DNA of 64,000 bases from an uncultured Clostridia bacterium (GTDB taxonomy: Bacteria; Bacillota; Clostridia; Oscillospirales; Ruminococcaceae), in the NCBI GenBank assembly GCA_947383835.1, contig CANDEV010000009.1:1-64000 (forward strand), read 5' to 3'. Under the pieces are notes generated by a model, which was given only the letters and a program-made list of their open reading frames with translations, did no database searches and had not been told where the DNA came from. Positions 17,225 to 25,640 of this stretch are shown piece by piece. Within the stretch, counting starts at the first letter, position 1. Every line of letters starts with the position of its first letter. The translations under genes and the position numbers were made by a program.

Positions 17225-17980
17225 ATGACAGCATTAATTACGGGAGCAAGCTCAGGCATCGGCAGAGATATCGCAAGACGTTTGGGAGCAATGGGAGTAC
17301 GGCTGATAATATCGGGACGGAACGTGGAAAAGCTTGAAGCATTGCGGGACGAGATAGGAAAACGTCAGGTAAAAATTATCCCTGCGGATATTTCCGACAG
17401 GGAAGAGTGCATAAGGCTTTATATGGAGGCTTCGATGTACGGCGTTGACATTCTTGTGAACAACGCGGGCTTCGGCTTGTACGGCGGCTTCTGCGGCACG
17501 GATCTCAGCCGCGAGCTTGAAATGATCGACGTAAATATTTCTTCTCTGCACATTCTCACAAAGCTGTTTTTGCAGGACTTTGTGAAGCGTGACAAGGGAT
17601 ATATCCTCAACGTGGCGTCCTCGGCGGGCTTTATGCCCGGACCTCTTATGGCGACCTATTATTCAACTAAAAGCTATGTAGTACGGCTCACGGAGGCGAT
17701 CCGTCAGGAGCTTATCAGCATGGGCAGCAAGGTTTATATCGGCGTGTTCTGTCCCGGACCCGTTGACACGGAGTTCAACAAAACCGCGGGAGTGCGCTTT
17801 GCTTTAAAGGGTATCTCCAGCGAATATGCTGCGTCCTGCGCGGTGGACGGAATGTTTAAGCGCAAGGCGGTTATAGTCCCCACGCTGACAATGAAAGCGG
17901 CTGTAACGGCGGCGAAAATAATCCCCGACACGGTCATGTCCAAAATCACAATTCATATGCAAAAGAAAAAACAAGGCTGA
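17225..17980 (+). CDS. Short-chain dehydrogenase/reductase
   Basis: A 251-residue classical SDR: GASSGIG at residues 7-13 binds the nucleotide, NNAGF follows at ~84, and the catalytic Ser is in NVASSAGF with Tyr and Lys in YYSTKS. The Arg in SGRN after strand 2 suggests NADPH. The substrate is unknown; related Firmicute enzymes are annotated DltE-like or YqjQ-like. It is six bases after the transglutaminase gene and probably ends the operon; R1 follows ~20 bp after the stop. Confidence 0.88.
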   Translation: MTALITGASSGIGRDIARRLGAMGVRLIISGRNVEKLEALRDEIGKRQVKIIPADISDREECIRLYMEASMYGVDILVNNAGFGLYGGFCGTDLSRELEMIDVNISSLHILTKLFLQDFVKRDKGYILNVASSAGFMPGPLMATYYSTKSYVVRLTEAIRQELISMGSKVYIGVFCPGPVDTEFNKTAGVRFALKGISSEYAASCAVDGMFKRKAVIVPTLTMKAAVTAAKIIPDTVMSKITIHMQKKKQG

Positions 17981-17998
17981 GCCTTGACCCTTGTTCTA

Positions 17999-18056
17999 CC
18001 CCAATGTAAAATATTGTAGATTTTTACTGTGCTAAGCCCCTATCAAGGGGCGGGGT
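17999..18056 (+). repeat. R1 repeat, copy 1 (degenerate)
   Basis: ACCCCAATGTAAAATATTGT, an A/T core, then GCCCCTATCAAGGGGC. It lacks the GCGGGGAACGCCCCGC head of the full copies. Confidence 0.65.
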
Positions 18057-18112
18057 GGATATTATATACCTTTACATTATGCTTTGCGGGACGTTCAAAA
18101 AACTGCAAATAA

Positions 18113-18136
18113 AAATCCCCCTGCCGAAGCAAGGGG
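18113..18136 (-). terminator. Terminator of the XRE regulator gene
   Basis: Minus strand: ATCCCCTTGCTTCGGCAGGGGGAT followed by TTTTATTT; a 7-8 bp GC stem with a stable TTCG-type loop. Confidence 0.8.
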
Positions 18137-18149
18137 ATAGATTGGTTTT

Positions 18150-18860
18150 TCACTTATCTGAATTATTAATTATGTGCATTCTTGCCTCGCTGTTTTTGAT
18201 AACGTTGAGCAGAGAAGACGCAGACCCCGAATACTCCTCGGAAAGAGAATTTGCTGTGATCAGCGTATCGGGACTTTCTTTGGCGGTGTCTCCGCCGTTT
18301 ACCGAAACTCCCTTTGCCGCTGCGGAGGCGTTTGCCTCGCATATCGCCATGGCTGCGGAGGAGCTTCCTGCCGCAATGACCTCGGGAACGGTGAAAAAGT
18401 TCGGATCGTTCTTTGGATTTGCCGAATAGACCACGCGGAACATTTTATACACCGCGAGCATCAGATATGTCGAGACCTCTTTCAGAACAGTTCCGCTGCC
18501 CGTTTTCTGAACAAGTGAAAACAGCACCGACAGCGCGTTTATCACAAGCTTTTTGTTAAAGGACGCCATTACTCCGCCCGCCGAAATTTTCTCTTTATTA
18601 TTCGGGTCGAAGTCGGGTATGTCGTCATACTGAATGGTTTTTCCCGCAGGCTCGGGGGAACGCCCCAGCAAATAATCGCAGGAAACGTTGTAATAATTTG
18701 CAGTTTTCACAAGGAAATCAAGACCGCACTCTCTGATACCTTTTTCGTAATGGGAGAGCAGGGCTTGCGAGATACCAAGATCCGCCGCCGCGTTTTTCTG
18801 ACTGATGCCGCGTTCTTTCCTCAACAATGTTATAACTCTTGGAAAGTCCGAATTCATCAT
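18150..18860 (-). CDS. XRE-family transcriptional regulator
   Basis: A 236-residue regulator. The N-terminal helix-turn-helix spans residues ~8-62 (LRKERGISQKNAAADLGISQ, LLSHYEKGIRECGLDFLVK), with the usual YYNVSCDYLLGRS end. The ~150-residue C-terminal part is unrecognised, with a central hydrophobic stretch (VINALSVLFSLVQ), and may bind a ligand. Two adjacent ATGs are possible; AGGAGG is four bases from the first and seven from the second, which favours 18857. A TTACGTACATTT motif inside its promoter spacer suggests autoregulation. Confidence 0.85.
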   Translation of the reverse strand: MMNSDFPRVITLLRKERGISQKNAAADLGISQALLSHYEKGIRECGLDFLVKTANYYNVSCDYLLGRSPEPAGKTIQYDDIPDFDPNNKEKISAGGVMASFNKKLVINALSVLFSLVQKTGSGTVLKEVSTYLMLAVYKMFRVVYSANPKNDPNFFTVPEVIAAGSSSAAMAICEANASAAAKGVSVNGGDTAKESPDTLITANSLSEEYSGSASSLLNVIKNSEARMHIINNSDK

Positions 18861-18895
18861 GCCACCTCCTATAGTTTTAGTTCTACATACAGTAA

Positions 18896-18924
18896 ATTAT
18901 ACAATATTACGTACATTTTGTAAA
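18896..18924 (-). promoter_or_regulatory. Promoter of the XRE regulator with operator-like spacer
   Basis: Minus-strand TTTACA (18924-18919), 17 bp, TATAAT (18901-18896). The spacer contains TTACGTACATTT (18907-18918), related to the dyads at 23576 and 23619. Confidence 0.75.
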
Positions 18925-18987
18925 TAGTTTTCGGCAAAAAAAGTCGATAAATGTTAAGGGCATTTTTTGTGGAATAGTATACAAAAA

Positions 18988-19016
18988 TTGTCATTCGGAG
19001 TATTTTGAAATATTAT
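18988..19016 (+). promoter_or_regulatory. Promoter of the histidine phosphatase gene
   Basis: TTGTCA (18988-18993), 17 bp, TATTAT (19011-19016), 35 bp before the ATG at 19051, with AGAAAGGA as the binding site. Confidence 0.65.
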
Positions 19017-19050
19017 GTTAAAAAAATATCAACAGAAAGGAAATCAATAA

Positions 19051-19695
19051 ATGAAAGGTTACAGATTAAGCATACTGCGGCACGGCATTACTGACGCAAA
19101 CGAAAACGGCGTTTATATCGGCAAGACCGACCTGCCGCTTTCGCAGAACGGCAGAGAGGCATTGCAGGAAAAATTCGATACCCATGAGTACCCGAAAGTA
19201 CAGAGGGTATACTCCAGCCCGCTTGAAAGAGCCGTACAGTCGGCGGAGATACTGTTCCCCGACCGCGAGATAGTGATAGTTGACGACCTGCGGGAAATGG
19301 ATTTCGGCGTTTTCGAGAACCTCTCGGTAGACGACCTTATCGAGCTTGACAGCTACAAAAAATGGCTCAAAGGGGGGCTTGACAATCCTCCCCCCAACGG
19401 AGAGAGTCTGCGGAACATGATGCTGCGGTGCTATTCGGCGCTTAACCTGATGATACTGGACATGATGAAGGAGGGCATAACTCATGCGGGAGCTGTTACC
19501 CATTCGGGAATTTTAATGAACATGATGTCCTGCTTCGGACTGCCGAAAATGAAGCCTATGGAATTTGCCTGCGACCCGGGAGAGGGCTATGAAATTTTAG
19601 TCAGCGCGATGATGTGGCAGAACGGAAACACCTTTGAAATACTCGGTAAGATACCGGGCGGGGAAGCTCCCGCAGACAGTTTCTACCCCCAATAA
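19051..19695 (+). CDS. Histidine phosphatase family protein
   Basis: A 214-residue phosphoglycerate mutase-like phosphatase. LRHGITDAN (residues 9-17) is the RHG motif with the phosphorylated His; the Arg of SSPLERAVQSAE, the acid residue of LREMDFGVFE and the second His of VTHSG complete the active site. Substrate unknown; CobC- and YhfR-like enzymes have the same layout. The last codons and stop (Y-P-Q-stop) are read from the start of an R1 repeat, so the native C-terminus may have been replaced. Confidence 0.9.
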   Translation: MKGYRLSILRHGITDANENGVYIGKTDLPLSQNGREALQEKFDTHEYPKVQRVYSSPLERAVQSAEILFPDREIVIVDDLREMDFGVFENLSVDDLIELDSYKKWLKGGLDNPPPNGESLRNMMLRCYSALNLMILDMMKEGITHAGAVTHSGILMNMMSCFGLPKMKPMEFACDPGEGYEILVSAMMWQNGNTFEILGKIPGGEAPADSFYPQ

Positions 19696-19746
19696 TAAAT
19701 ACGGAATACCTTAACTTTGTTATGCCCCCTATCAAGTGGGTCGGTG
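19684..19746 (+). repeat. R1 repeat, copy 2 (overlaps a C-terminus)
   Basis: ACCCCCAATAATAAATACGG through GCCCCCTATCAAGTGGGTCGG. Its ACCCCCAATAA segment encodes the last residues and stop of the phosphatase. Confidence 0.65.
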
Positions 19747-19793
19747 AATTATTTGATATATATTAAAAAAATTATTTTGTGGTGAAAAATAAA

Positions 19794-20618
19794 ATGAAAA
19801 AACCAAAGGAACTTAAAAAATACGTGCTGGAAAGACTTATGTGCTGCTGGGGCGAGTGCTGCGCGGTGTTTTTTATAATTGCGGGAGAGCTTCTGACGGT
19901 AGCTCTGGCGGTCATGCTGGCATATGACTATCTTGTTAAATTCAGCAGCTCCGATTTTCCCGTATGGCTCGCGGCGGTCATGACCGCTTTTCTGGCGGCT
20001 GCGCTGTGGCTGGCGGTGGCTCCGTTTACATACGGCGTAAGGTGGTACAGGATACAGCAGATACGGGGCAACGCTGTTTTTGCACGGAGTATGTTCAGCT
20101 GCTACGCTTCATTAAAAAAGCTTTTGCAGGTGCTGAAGCTCAACAGTATGCTTACCCTAAGACGGTTTCCCGCGTTCATTCTTATATGCGGAGCTGTCGC
20201 CGTGGAATTTCAAATGGCGGATACGGCAGGCAGCATCGCGGGGCAGGACAGCTTTTTATATACAGCCTCCTCAGCGCTTTTTCTTTTGCTGGCAGCTATA
20301 GGCTTCTGCCTTTTTACAGTCCTCGGATTAAAATATGCGCCTGTGCCTTATCTTTATGCGCTGGAGCCTGATTCCTCGCCCAAGGAGATAATCGCAAAAA
20401 GCAAGCGGCTTATGAAGTATAATTCGAGGTATATTATTGATACGATGTGTTCTGTGGCAGTGTGGCTCGTGCCATGCATACTGATATTCCCCATGGTGTT
20501 TATTGTGCCGTACATTCAAATGGTTTATACCGCGGCGATAAACGAAATTATAGAGCAGGACGCGGAAAGGGAGATGCATACCGACAATGAACGGCAGCTC
20601 ACATCAAACCGAGTTTAA
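19794..20618 (+). CDS. Uncharacterised polytopic membrane protein
   Basis: A 274-residue protein with about five to six hydrophobic helices: FFIIAGELLTVALAVMLAYD, WLAAVMTAFLAAALWLAV, FPAFILICGAVAVEF, ALFLLLAAIGFCLFTVLGL and SVAVWLVPCILIFPMVFIV, separated by basic loops. Topology is like DUF975-type proteins, but I cannot confirm the family. ATG 19794 follows GTGGTGA; GTG 19779 is an alternative. It overlaps the pseudouridine synthase gene by 32 bp, so the two are translationally coupled. Confidence 0.6.
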   Translation: MKKPKELKKYVLERLMCCWGECCAVFFIIAGELLTVALAVMLAYDYLVKFSSSDFPVWLAAVMTAFLAAALWLAVAPFTYGVRWYRIQQIRGNAVFARSMFSCYASLKKLLQVLKLNSMLTLRRFPAFILICGAVAVEFQMADTAGSIAGQDSFLYTASSALFLLLAAIGFCLFTVLGLKYAPVPYLYALEPDSSPKEIIAKSKRLMKYNSRYIIDTMCSVAVWLVPCILIFPMVFIVPYIQMVYTAAINEIIEQDAEREMHTDNERQLTSNRV

Positions 20619-21480
20619 GATCCCGATCGAGTGGGACGGAAAAAGCTGCGGTGATTTTTTGAAGCACAGCGGCGTATCCCGCCGTCTTACAGCGAAGCTG
20701 AAGAGAGTCCCCAACGGCATTACAATTAACGGAGAACAGGCTCGGACGGCGGATATTATCCGCTGCGGCGACGTTGCTGCAATAAAGGATATTGACGAAA
20801 GTCTGCTTGAGCCTAACATATCTCTGAATGTACCCATAGTTTACGAGGACGAGGGCGTTGTGGTCTTCGACAAGCCCGCGGGAATGCCCGTACACCCCTC
20901 CCACAAGCACCGTGAGGATACCCTCGGCAACTTTTTTGCGGCAAGGTTCAAGGGTCTGACCTTCCGTCCGATCAACAGGCTGGACAAGGACACCTCGGGA
21001 CTTTGCGCCGCCGCCAAAAGCGCGTATGCCGCAAACGCTCTGGCGGGAAGCATATCAAAAATATACGCCGCTGTAACTGAGGGCGTCCCCGTGCCGAGAG
21101 ACTGCGGAAACCCTCTCGTAAAGTGGTACGAAACGGGGTCGGGGTACAGGATAGAAGCTCCCATAGGCAGGGCGGAAGCTTCTGTCATAAAGCGTGAGAT
21201 AAGGGGGGACGGTCAGCGCGCGGTGACAAATTACACTATAGAAAAGGAAAACGGAAAAGCTGCGCTTTTGCGTATCAGTCTCGAAACGGGACGTACACAT
21301 CAGATAAGGGTGCATTTTTCTTCGCTGGGGTATCCCTTGGCGGGGGACGATTTTTACGGCGGCGGGCTTGATTTTTGCGGCAGGCAGGCTTTGCACTGCT
21401 GTGAAATGAGTTTTTTGTCTCCGTTCGGGGGAGAGGTTTTTCTGACAAGCCCGATCCCCGATGATATGGCGGCGGTATGA
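20587..21480 (+). CDS. RluA-family pseudouridine synthase
   Basis: A 297-residue enzyme. An S4-like N-terminal segment (GDFLKHSGVSRRLTAKLKRV) is followed by the catalytic domain with VVFDKPAGMPVHPS, the motif II segment INRLDKDTSGL carrying the catalytic Asp (usual HRLDxxTSG, here Asn for His), and RISLETGRTHQIRVHF. It isomerises uridine in 23S rRNA or tRNA; the exact site cannot be told. The start lies inside the preceding gene. No terminator is obvious before the GlyRS promoter. Confidence 0.9.
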   Translation: MNGSSHQTEFKIPIEWDGKSCGDFLKHSGVSRRLTAKLKRVPNGITINGEQARTADIIRCGDVAAIKDIDESLLEPNISLNVPIVYEDEGVVVFDKPAGMPVHPSHKHREDTLGNFFAARFKGLTFRPINRLDKDTSGLCAAAKSAYAANALAGSISKIYAAVTEGVPVPRDCGNPLVKWYETGSGYRIEAPIGRAEASVIKREIRGDGQRAVTNYTIEKENGKAALLRISLETGRTHQIRVHFSSLGYPLAGDDFYGGGLDFCGRQALHCCEMSFLSPFGGEVFLTSPIPDDMAAV

Positions 21481-21544
21481 TAATTTCCGCTGCCGAGGAG
21501 CTTTCCGAGCCGAAAATGATTTATGGGATATTGTACCCTATCTC

Positions 21545-21573
21545 TTGACAACAGGGCGGATTTGGGATATAAT
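21545..21573 (+). promoter_or_regulatory. Promoter of glyQS
   Basis: TTGACA (21545-21550), 17 bp, TATAAT (21568-21573). The leader is only ~35 nt, too short for a T-box, which is often present upstream of Firmicute tRNA synthetase genes. Confidence 0.88.
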
Positions 21574-21613
21574 TATAGCATATGCTTGATAAATAAAAAG
21601 GTGGTTAAATAAA

Positions 21614-22987
21614 ATGGCTGAAAAAAGTATGGATAAAATCGTCGCGCTCTGCAAGGGCAGAGGCTTTGTGTACCCCGGCTCCGAAATTTACGGCGGTCTG
21701 GCAAACACATGGGACTACGGTCCTTTGGGCGCGCTTCTGAAAAACAATATCAAAAACGCGTGGTTAAAAAAATTCGTACAGGAGTGCCCCTACAACGTTG
21801 GTTTGGACAGCGCGATACTTATGAACCCCCAGACATGGGTGGCTTCGGGACACCTTGGCGGCTTCTCCGATCCGCTTATGGACTGCCGCGAGTGCAAGAC
21901 GCGTCACCGCGCCGATCAGCTTATCGAGTCCCAGACAGACACAAACCCCACGGGCTGGACTAACGAGCAGATGAGCGAATTTATTGAAAACAATGATATA
22001 AAATGCCCCAACTGCGGAAAGAAAAACTTTACCCCTATCCGCCAGTTCAATCTGATGTTCAAGACCTTTCAGGGCGTTACCGAGGACTCAAAGGCGGAGC
22101 TTTATCTCCGTCCCGAAACGGCGCAGGGCATTTTTGTAAATTTTGCCAACATTCAGCGTACCACAAGAAAGAAAGTACCCTTCGGCGTTGCACAGGTGGG
22201 CAAGTCCTTCAGAAACGAAATTACCCCCGGCAACTTCATTTTCAGAGTAAGAGAATTTGAACAAATGGAGCTTGAATTTTTCTGCAAGCCCGGCACCGAC
22301 CTTGAATGGTTCCAGTACTGGAGAACATACTGCAAAAACTTCCTGCTCAGCATCGGTCTGAAAGAGGAGCACCTCCGTCTCAGAGACCACTCACCCGAGG
22401 AGCTTTGCTTCTACTCAAAGGCGACAACAGACTTTGAGTACCTGTTCCCATTCGGCTGGGGCGAGCTTTGGGGCGTTGCTGACCGTACCGACTACGATCT
22501 TACGCAGCACATAAAAACAAGCGGCAAGTCCCTTGAATATTTCGACCCCGAGACCAACGAGAAGTACGTTCCCTACGTTATCGAGCCGTCCCTCGGCGTT
22601 GAGAGACTTTTCCTGTCCATTGTCTGCGAGGCTTACGACGAGGAGGAGATAGGCGAGGGCGACGTAAGAACAGTTATGCACCTCCACCCTGCGCTTGCGC
22701 CGATAAAGGCGGCAGTCCTGCCTCTTACCAAAAAGCTTAAGGAGCAGGCTACAGAGGTCTACACAATGCTTTCAAAGCATTTTTCCGTGGACTACGACGA
22801 GGCCGGACAGATAGGCAAGCGTTACCGCCGTCAGGACGAGATAGGCACGCCTTTCTGTATCACATACGATTTTGACACTCTTGAAAAGGACGGCTGCGTA
22901 ACAGTCCGCGACCGCGACACCATGGAGCAGGAACGGGTTAAAATTGAGGAGCTTGTTGATTACCTCAACAAAAAACTTGAATTCTAA
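21614..22987 (+). CDS. glyQS: Glycine--tRNA ligase, single-chain class II type
   Basis: A 457-residue alpha2-type GlyRS, the normal length for the form in which one polypeptide carries the class II catalytic core and anticodon domain. Visible marks: N-terminal RGFVYPGSEIYGGLANTWDY, a zinc-like pair of CREC and CPNCGKK, motif 2 FRNEITPGNFIFRVREFEQM, motif 3 PSLGVERLFLSIV and the C-terminal anticodon-binding domain from ~355. It charges tRNA-Gly in the cytosol. AAAGGTGG precedes the ATG. R1 repeats begin directly after the TAA. Confidence 0.97.
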   Translation: MAEKSMDKIVALCKGRGFVYPGSEIYGGLANTWDYGPLGALLKNNIKNAWLKKFVQECPYNVGLDSAILMNPQTWVASGHLGGFSDPLMDCRECKTRHRADQLIESQTDTNPTGWTNEQMSEFIENNDIKCPNCGKKNFTPIRQFNLMFKTFQGVTEDSKAELYLRPETAQGIFVNFANIQRTTRKKVPFGVAQVGKSFRNEITPGNFIFRVREFEQMELEFFCKPGTDLEWFQYWRTYCKNFLLSIGLKEEHLRLRDHSPEELCFYSKATTDFEYLFPFGWGELWGVADRTDYDLTQHIKTSGKSLEYFDPETNEKYVPYVIEPSLGVERLFLSIVCEAYDEEEIGEGDVRTVMHLHPALAPIKAAVLPLTKKLKEQATEVYTMLSKHFSVDYDEAGQIGKRYRRQDEIGTPFCITYDFDTLEKDGCVTVRDRDTMEQERVKIEELVDYLNKKLEF

Positions 22988-23241
22988 GCGGGGGCGGGGA
23001 ACGCCCCGCGGCGAATGTCACCCCCAATGTTAAATACAACAAAAAGTTACTTTGTTTAGCCCCCTCAAGGGGGCGGCGGGGAACGCCCCGCGGCGAGTGT
23101 CACCCCCAATGTTAAATGCAGCAAAAAGTTATTTTGTTTAGCCCCCTCAAGGGGGCGGCGGGGAACGCCCCGCGGCGAGTGTCACCCCCAATGTAAAATG
23201 CAGCAAAAAGTTATTTTGTTTAGCCCCCTCAAGGGGGCGGG
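22988..23241 (+). repeat. R1 repeat, three tandem copies
   Basis: Three head-to-tail units of 81-82 bp. Each has a CGGGGAACGCCCCG palindrome, then GTGTCACCCCCAATGTTAAA, an A/T core AAAAAGTTATTTTGTTTA and a GCCCCCTCAAGGGGGC hairpin. The first G follows the glyQS stop TAA. The units differ by only a few bases, implying recent tandem amplification. This is the consensus for the dispersed family. Confidence 0.9.
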
Positions 23242-23280
23242 TGAATAAAAAATATCGGGGCGTTTACCGCTCCGATATTG

Positions 23281-23529
23281 TTATATTTTCAACAGGAATT
23301 TTATTGATTTTACGGCGAAGCAGAAGCCTTGCTTGAATGCGTCGTTATAGGCGGCGCAGCCGTAGTTTTCGGCAATATTTTTTATCTGTAACGAAATTTT
23401 TTCATCTTTAACGTTTTCCGCGAGAAAGCTTTCAAGCTCGTTAAGCTCGTTGCTTGTTCTCGCGCTTTGAACGGATATAAATTCGCTGCACGATAAAAGC
23501 TTGTCAAAGCTGAATTCATTCGGATCCAT
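23281..23529 (-). CDS. Small hypothetical protein of the FKQGFCFAVKSIKFL family
   Basis: An 82-residue soluble protein. Its C-terminus FKQGFCFAVKSIKFLLKI is nearly identical to that of the 81-residue protein at 34848-35093, and both share an EF-rich acidic N-terminal half, so they are paralogs. Function unknown. It is divergent from an RHH gene (23652), with a duplicated 12-bp dyad between them. The other paralog also borders RHH genes, which argues for a real pairing. GAAAGGAAG precedes the ATG. Confidence 0.7.
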   Translation of the reverse strand: MDPNEFSFDKLLSCSEFISVQSARTSNELNELESFLAENVKDEKISLQIKNIAENYGCAAYNDAFKQGFCFAVKSIKFLLKI

Positions 23530-23575
23530 AGGTATCTTCCTTTCGGGTTTTATCTTGATTTAATTATAACACTCT

Positions 23576-23630
23576 TTACGTACGTAATCATAAAATTACT
23601 GTTAAAGTTTCGAGAATTTTACGTACATAA
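23576..23630. promoter_or_regulatory. Paired dyad operators between divergent genes
   Basis: TTACGTACGTAA (23576-23587) is a perfect 12-bp palindrome. TTACGTACATAA (23619-23630) is the same with one change. The centres are 43 bp apart, about four helical turns, as for cooperative binding. The RHH protein encoded at 23652 is the likely ligand. Confidence 0.6.
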
Positions 23631-23651
23631 ACAATTAATGGAGTATGAATA

Positions 23652-23855
23652 ATGGGAACATTTAACAGAAATGAATATATGCGGGAATACCGAAATAAAA
23701 ACAAAGACAATATAAAACAGCTAAAAGCTGATATAAAGCCCGAAGATTACGCCATGATAGACGATTACTGCAAGAGCAACGATGTCAGCAAAGCTAAATT
23801 TATTGTTGAAGCCTGCAAATTTTATATCGACAATCACGGCAAAAACCTCCCGTAA
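23652..23855 (+). CDS. Small ribbon-helix-helix (Arc-like) protein
   Basis: A 67-residue basic/acidic protein with an Arc/MetJ-like layout: N-terminal NRNEYMREYRNKNKDNIKQL, then a strand-helix-helix LKADIKPEDYAMIDDYCKSN and DVSKAKFIVEACKFYIDNHG. Probably a dimeric repressor of the divergent operon. A short site (GGAG) precedes the ATG. The last codons overlap the terminator stem. Confidence 0.65.
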   Translation: MGTFNRNEYMREYRNKNKDNIKQLKADIKPEDYAMIDDYCKSNDVSKAKFIVEACKFYIDNHGKNLP

Positions 23856-23876
23856 TGGGAGGTTTTTTTATTTTAA
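23842..23876. terminator. Bidirectional terminator
   Basis: AAAACCTCCC (23842-23851) pairs with GGGAGGTTTT (23857-23866) around GTAAT, followed by TTTATTTT. It overlaps the end of the RHH gene and serves the convergent ABC permease gene as well. Confidence 0.88.
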
Positions 23877-23879
23877 CCG

Positions 23880-24716
23880 TCACCCCTTGACTGCGCCTGC
23901 GATTACGCCCTCGATAATATACCGCTGGCAGAACAGATAGAAAATTATTATCGGCAGGATAGCCAGCACCAGCATTGCCATAAATCCGCCCCAGTTTACC
24001 GAGCCGTACGCGCCCTGCATTGATATCTGTATTGCCACGGGCAGGGTCTTGTTTGATGTGCCCAAGATCAAATAGGGGAGGAGATAATCGTTCCATATCC
24101 ACATGGCGTTGAGTATCGTCACTGTTATTGCCGTGGGCTTTAAAATGGGGAAAACTATTCGGAAAAATTTCTGCACGGGGTTGCAGCCGTCTATCTCCGC
24201 AGCCTCTTCAAGCTCCAGCGGTATGCTCTTGATAAACCCGCTCAGCATGAAAACGGAAAGTCCCGCCCCGAAGCCGAGGTACACAAAAATTATGCCAACG
24301 GGATTGTTGAACCGAATTTTTGTCACCACATAAGTCATAGTGTACATCACCATTTGAAAGGGCACTATCATGCTGAAAATAAAAATGTTGTACAGCGTTT
24401 TTGTCAGCGCACCCTTTACCCGCACCAGGTACCAAGCGGTCATTGAGGTAAGCAGGGTCAGTATCAGCACCGAAAAAACTGTGATGAAAAACGACCTCCC
24501 GAACGCCGCCCCGATACCTGCGGACTTTATTCCCGCGGCGTAATTCTCAAGACCCGCAAAGGTCTCGGAGTTTGGAAAGGTAAAGGGACTTCCCATAATA
24601 CTGAATTTGGTCTTGAACGAATTCATAAAAACAATTAAAATGGGGAACAGAAACAGCAGAGCAAGGACTGTCAGTACTATAAACAAAACCTTGTCCGCAA
24701 GACGTTTTCTTGACAT
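23880..24716 (-). CDS. Carbohydrate ABC transporter permease (MalG type)
   Basis: A 278-residue inner-membrane permease with six predicted helices. The cytosolic EAA loop EEAAEIDGCNPVQKFFRIVFP (partly shown) contacts the ATPase, and the C-terminus ends QRYIIEGVIAGAVKG, a hallmark of the MalG/LacG subgroup. It is the last gene of a binding protein-permease-permease operon; its ATG overlaps the upstream stop as TAATG. No ATPase gene is nearby, so a shared MsmK-like ATPase elsewhere is expected. Confidence 0.93.
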   Translation of the reverse strand: MSRKRLADKVLFIVLTVLALLFLFPILIVFMNSFKTKFSIMGSPFTFPNSETFAGLENYAAGIKSAGIGAAFGRSFFITVFSVLILTLLTSMTAWYLVRVKGALTKTLYNIFIFSMIVPFQMVMYTMTYVVTKIRFNNPVGIIFVYLGFGAGLSVFMLSGFIKSIPLELEEAAEIDGCNPVQKFFRIVFPILKPTAITVTILNAMWIWNDYLLPYLILGTSNKTLPVAIQISMQGAYGSVNWGGFMAMLVLAILPIIIFYLFCQRYIIEGVIAGAVKG

Positions 24717-25546
24717 TAGCTTTCGACCTCCCTGCTGCCGGTTATTTTAAGCTGCGCGAATGCGATAAGGGCAACTATAGCAAAGAATATTACAGCCTTT
24801 GCCTGACCTACGCCCTGCCAGCCCGCGCGTCCGTAAAAGGTGTTGTAAATGTCCAGCGCAAGCATTGCGGTTTTCCGGGCAGGCGCGCCTGCCGTAAGAG
24901 CAAGGTTCTGGTCGAAAAGCTTAAATGAATTTGTCAGGGTCAAAAATGTGCATATCGTTATAGACGGCATAAGCATTGGTATGGTAACGTTTTTCATGGT
25001 CTGCCAAGGTGTCGCGCCGTCTATTTCGGCAGCCTCCCCAAGGTCGCGGGGAATGTTCTGCAAGCCCGCGATATAAATTACCATCATATAGCCTATAAGC
25101 TGCCAGTTGGTGAGGATAACAAGTCCCCAAAAGCCGTATTTTGCGCTGTAGCTTATATCAACGCCGAAATAGTTCAGCACGCCGTTTATTATCAAATTCC
25201 ATATATATCCCAGCACGATACCGCCGATAAGGTTCGGCATAAAGAAAACCGTACGGAAAATATTAGTGCCCTTTACAGCCCGCGTAAGAGCGGAAGCAAG
25301 CAGGAACGCGAACACGTTCACCGTTACTACGGACACCACCGTAAACAGAGCCGTGAACCAAAGTGCGTTTAAAAAGTCCTTGTTTGAAAAGGCACGGACG
25401 TAGTTGTCAAAGCCCACCCATTTGGCGTTTTCCACCGTGGTGAATTTGTTAAAGGAAAGGTAAATTCCCATAACAAAGGGTATTATAAACGCCGCGGTAA
25501 ATGCCGCCAATGTGGGCAGGACAAATAACGGGAAATATTTTTTCAT
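24716..25546 (-). CDS. Carbohydrate ABC transporter permease (MalF type)
   Basis: A 276-residue permease with about six helices, starting MKKYFPLFVLPTLAAFTAAF. The EAA motif GEAAEIDGATPWQTMKNVTIP (in part) is clear, and the FNKFTTVENAKWVGFDNYV segment near the N-terminus is typical of sugar transporters. ATG 25546 follows AGGGA; the longer frame would start at a TTG (25582) without a site. It pairs with the MalG-type subunit to form the channel. Confidence 0.93.
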   Translation of the reverse strand: MKKYFPLFVLPTLAAFTAAFIIPFVMGIYLSFNKFTTVENAKWVGFDNYVRAFSNKDFLNALWFTALFTVVSVVTVNVFAFLLASALTRAVKGTNIFRTVFFMPNLIGGIVLGYIWNLIINGVLNYFGVDISYSAKYGFWGLVILTNWQLIGYMMVIYIAGLQNIPRDLGEAAEIDGATPWQTMKNVTIPMLMPSITICTFLTLTNSFKLFDQNLALTAGAPARKTAMLALDIYNTFYGRAGWQGVGQAKAVIFFAIVALIAFAQLKITGSREVES

Positions 25547-25640
25547 GTTGAATTTATCCCTACTTTCGTTTTGGCAATTCAAATTAATTTATTTTTTGCA
25601 AATGCTGGCAGATATGGAATCTGCCCCTGCAATAATTCCG

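Noticed and set aside
21574..21613. T-box leader of glyQS
   Set aside because: Only about 35 nt separate the promoter from the start codon and no T-box sequence is present.
22988..23241. CRISPR array
   Set aside because: Three tandem units of 81-82 bp are almost entirely conserved; there are no variable spacers and no cas genes.
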